Under the pieces are notes generated by a model. The model worked only from the letters and a program-made list of their open reading frames with translations. It was not told the DNA's origin and did not search any database. Position numbers and translations under genes: made by a program. Shown here piece after piece: positions 21,797 to 23,808 of a DNA stretch of 23,808 bases (positions are counted from its first letter, which is position 1; every line of letters starts with the position of its first letter). Source of the DNA: Candidatus Thorarchaeota archaeon (GTDB taxonomy: Archaea; Asgardarchaeota; Thorarchaeia; Thorarchaeales; Thorarchaeaceae); NCBI GenBank assembly GCA_016839345.1, contig JAEOUL010000317.1:1-23808 (forward strand). The letters run 5' to 3'.

Positions 21797-23401
21797 ATGT
21801 TAACTCAAATGGGTGTCACAAAAAAGATAACAATCCTTGGAACATTATTGCTTCTTCTTCTAGGAACTCTCTCTATTGCAAATGCAACAACTGAAAATGA
21901 TCCTATTGAACTAATTGACTTCTCTAGCTTCCTGGGCGGCACAGGTGATGAGCATATGGATGTCTCGTACGCCTTTGGAAGCACAACTGTTGATTCAAAA
22001 GGTAATATCATTGTGGTAGGTCGGACAACATCTGCAGACTTTCCATTGAAGGATGCCTTTCAGGAGAACATCAATGGATACAGCGATGGTATCATCTCGA
22101 AATTTCATCCTAATGGCTCACTGATTTTTTCAACATACTTTGGAGGCTTAGCTCAAGAAGTGCCTACGGATGTGGCTGTTGATTCAGAGGATAATATAAT
22201 AGTGGCAGGAGTTACGGGTTCTCCAGACTTTCCAGTTGTGAATGCTCTCAAATCAAATTCAACTTGTGTTTCAGGAGGGACTGTTGATGGTTTCATTACC
22301 AAGTTTTCAGAAGATGGGCAATCTCTTCTGTTTTCAACATTCTTTGGTGGAGATAGAAACGATTGGCTCTATACTATGAATATTGATTCCACTGGTCGAA
22401 TAGCTATCTCTGGAACAACTGATTCCACCGATTTCCCATTACTAAATCCCTATCAGGACACACATGCTGGTGCTCTTGATGTATTTTTATCACTAATTGA
22501 GGCTGATGGGCAGTCTCTGTTGTTTTCAACATATATAGGTACAGCAGGAGTTGACCATGGACGTCGTGTTGATTTTGATTCACTCGGAAATGTCTTGGTT
22601 GCAGGAATGTCTGCAATTGGCGATCTAGCAACCGAGGGGGTGTATCAGGAAGAACACGCTGGTGGATCCTCAGATGCATTCCTAGCTAAATTCAACCAAA
22701 CTGGTATAATGGAGTATCTTACGTTTCTGGGGGGTGAAGATATTGAGTGGGGCGTTGATTTTGCGATAGACAGTGATGATAATGTTGTGATTACTGGCTT
22801 TACAATGTCTGACGAATTTCCGACATCTAATCCTTATCAAGACGTATGTGCAGGGTATTCTGACATATTCATCACCAAATTGACTCCTGATGGACAAAGT
22901 CTTGCCTTCAGCACATATTTGGGCGGCTCATCCCCTGATTATGGAAATGCCATCACAATCGACTCACATGACCGCATCATAGTGACAGGTCAGACAAAAT
23001 CTGCTGATTTCCCGACAACTTACCCCCTCGGTACAACCGATTCAATGCATGATGCTGTATCCTTGGCTGTTTTGAATCACGAAGGTTCACTTCTCTTGTC
23101 GACGATATTGGGAGGTCAGAGTAATGATAATGGCATCGGAATTGCTTGGTATTCTGATGATAGTTTCATTGTAGTAGGTTATACTGAATCTGATGATTTC
23201 CCAATCTATGAAGCCTATCAAGGCACATATGGTGGTGGAGATAGCGATATGTTCATCATGAAACTAGACCTGCACGATTTGCTATCCATTACAGAAGGTG
23301 GGAATGGATTTACATTTGGTCTTGTTGAAGGCATCAGTGTCATTGGAGTAATAGTAGTTATTGCCGCTTTACTGGTGTTTGTGCGAAAGAGAGCTGGATA
23401 G
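21797..23401 (+). CDS. SBBP-repeat beta-propeller surface protein with C-terminal anchor
   Basis: A 534-residue protein with a strong SD (AGGAGG, 8 nt). Residues 1-31 form a signal peptide (basic start, TILGTLLLLLLGTLSIANA). The body has seven repeats, each with a motif like FSTYFGG (SSFLGGTGDE, FSTYFGG, FSTFFGG, FSTYIGT, YLTFLGG, FSTYLGG, LSTILGG), separated by about 50-70 residues, with DSxxNIIVxGxTxSxDFP elements. This is the SBBP (PF06739) beta-propeller pattern and suits a seven-bladed ring. The C-terminus has a hydrophobic segment (VIGVIVVIAALLVFV) and RKRAG, so the protein is anchored in the membrane facing outward. Role: adhesion or binding on the cell surface, inferred. Divergent from the double winged-helix regulator. 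Confidence 0.88.
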   Translation: MLTQMGVTKKITILGTLLLLLLGTLSIANATTENDPIELIDFSSFLGGTGDEHMDVSYAFGSTTVDSKGNIIVVGRTTSADFPLKDAFQENINGYSDGIISKFHPNGSLIFSTYFGGLAQEVPTDVAVDSEDNIIVAGVTGSPDFPVVNALKSNSTCVSGGTVDGFITKFSEDGQSLLFSTFFGGDRNDWLYTMNIDSTGRIAISGTTDSTDFPLLNPYQDTHAGALDVFLSLIEADGQSLLFSTYIGTAGVDHGRRVDFDSLGNVLVAGMSAIGDLATEGVYQEEHAGGSSDAFLAKFNQTGIMEYLTFLGGEDIEWGVDFAIDSDDNVVITGFTMSDEFPTSNPYQDVCAGYSDIFITKLTPDGQSLAFSTYLGGSSPDYGNAITIDSHDRIIVTGQTKSADFPTTYPLGTTDSMHDAVSLAVLNHEGSLLLSTILGGQSNDNGIGIAWYSDDSFIVVGYTESDDFPIYEAYQGTYGGGDSDMFIMKLDLHDLLSITEGGNGFTFGLVEGISVIGVIVVIAALLVFVRKRAG

Positions 23402-23455
23402 ACATTCGAACTTCAGAGTGGGAAATCAGGAATATCCTCCAATACAAATGCAAGT

Positions 23456-23483
23456 GGGAAAGGGGTTCATGCACCCTTTTCTC
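23456..23483 (+). terminator. Hairpin terminator after the SBBP gene
   Basis: GGGAAAGGGGT (23456-23466), loop TCATGC, ACCCTTTTCTC (23473-23483): an 11-bp stem with two G-T pairs. It starts 54 nt after the stop, followed by an A-rich run. Confidence 0.6.
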
Positions 23484-23707
23484 AAAAAATCCAGCGTTGT
23501 GTTACATTGACAAAAACCATCGCACCTACAGCTACCAAAACCAATGTCATAGAAATTGGGTTGGAAATTCAAGAAGAACTCCTAGTTTCTCAACTCCTCA
23601 GGTCCGACCATCTCTCATGCAATCGCGATTTCACGAAACTATCATATTACTTCAGGTGTAGTATACATTGTAAGATTGTCCTTGATCTTGGAGGAAGATT
23701 CTCCATT

Positions 23708-23808
23708 TCATATTAGATGTAATCCATATCTTTTGGCTTTACGTTCGACTACTTTGAGCAGCTTGGATGAAATTAGTACATATAGAATTGCATAAACCAC
23801 TAGCATTG
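23708..23808 (-). CDS. 3' end of a membrane protein, possibly ABC transporter permease
   Basis: The minus strand is open from the window edge to TGA at 23710-23708, 32-33 codons. The end reads as a transmembrane helix (LVVYAILYVLISSKLL) followed by a basic tail VERKAKRYG, typical of the C-terminus of amino-acid type ABC permeases (YxxxT/S.. RR(L/V)ER pattern). Too short for certain assignment. The rest of 23484-23707 shows no supported gene. Confidence 0.5.
   Translation of the reverse strand, partial: MLVVYAILYVLISSKLLKVVERKAKRYGLHLI

Noticed and set aside
23507..23716. Plus-strand 69-codon frame near the window end
   Set aside because: No SD, no recognisable sequence, and it overlaps the 3' end of the minus-strand membrane protein.
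1..23808. CRISPR array, tRNA or insertion sequence
   Set aside because: No regularly spaced direct repeats, no T-arm-like GGTTCRA context with acceptor pairing, and no transposase-like frame were found. The 26-bp motif copies are far apart and irregularly spaced, so they are not a CRISPR array.

Overview
The window looks like chromosomal DNA of an archaeon. Short TATA boxes lie about 25-30 bp upstream of several start codons. Genes led by Shine-Dalgarno (SD) sites mix with apparently leaderless ones. One regulator is of the bacterio-opsin-activator (HTH_10) type, and a paired winged-helix regulator and an SBBP beta-propeller surface protein are also present. The gene mix and moderate GC resemble Asgard archaea of the Thorarchaeota kind, but that placement is inference; no rRNA, tRNA or universal marker gene lies in the window.

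Layout. 1-2.3 kb: a truncated FAS1/MaoC-type hot-dog dehydratase (1-518, minus) is divergent from an SDR oxidoreductase (703-1545). 1.7-5.25 kb: a tight minus-strand operon encodes a radical SAM/SPASM protein, a B12-binding radical SAM protein whose only sensible start codon is ATA, and a TetR regulator. A 20-bp TetR-type dyad lies at the predicted transcription start of this operon. 5.47-7.8 kb: a second TetR gene and a DUF2284 Fe-S-type gene interrupted by an in-frame TGA are divergent from an ACMSD-type amidohydrolase, with clustered TCGA-containing dyads between them. 7.8-11 kb: an FkbM methyltransferase, a PLP threonine dehydratase and an arginase-fold protein with an altered metal ligand. 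11-14.6 kb: small and poorly known genes (4-oxalocrotonate tautomerase-like, RHH protein, several small membrane proteins) and a candidate structured RNA. 14.7-20.6 kb: a membrane-anchored metallo-beta-lactamase-fold protein, an NTF2-like protein, the HTH_10 regulator, a secreted beta-sandwich protein, a PD-(D/E)XK nuclease-like protein, an alpha/beta hydrolase and a DUF6265 protein. 20.6-23.8 kb: a double winged-helix regulator divergent from a seven-repeat SBBP surface protein, then the 3' end of a probable transporter permease.

Three results lie outside ordinary gene annotation. (1) A dispersed 26-bp intergenic motif, built as 9+8+9 with fixed spacing, occurs five times between 12.3 and 18.9 kb. 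(2) A GAGAGAG-loop-CTCTCTC hairpin recurs four times, each 12-14 nt beyond a stop codon; two copies also share a 17-nt flank. (3) Two neighbouring gene starts are broken or non-canonical (ATA start at 3721; TGA at 5961-5963), so they are either real recoding or start events or sequence changes to verify. I see no CRISPR array, insertion sequence, tRNA or complete rRNA. No single new system is proven; the best candidates are the TetR-controlled radical SAM pair and the 26-bp repeat family.
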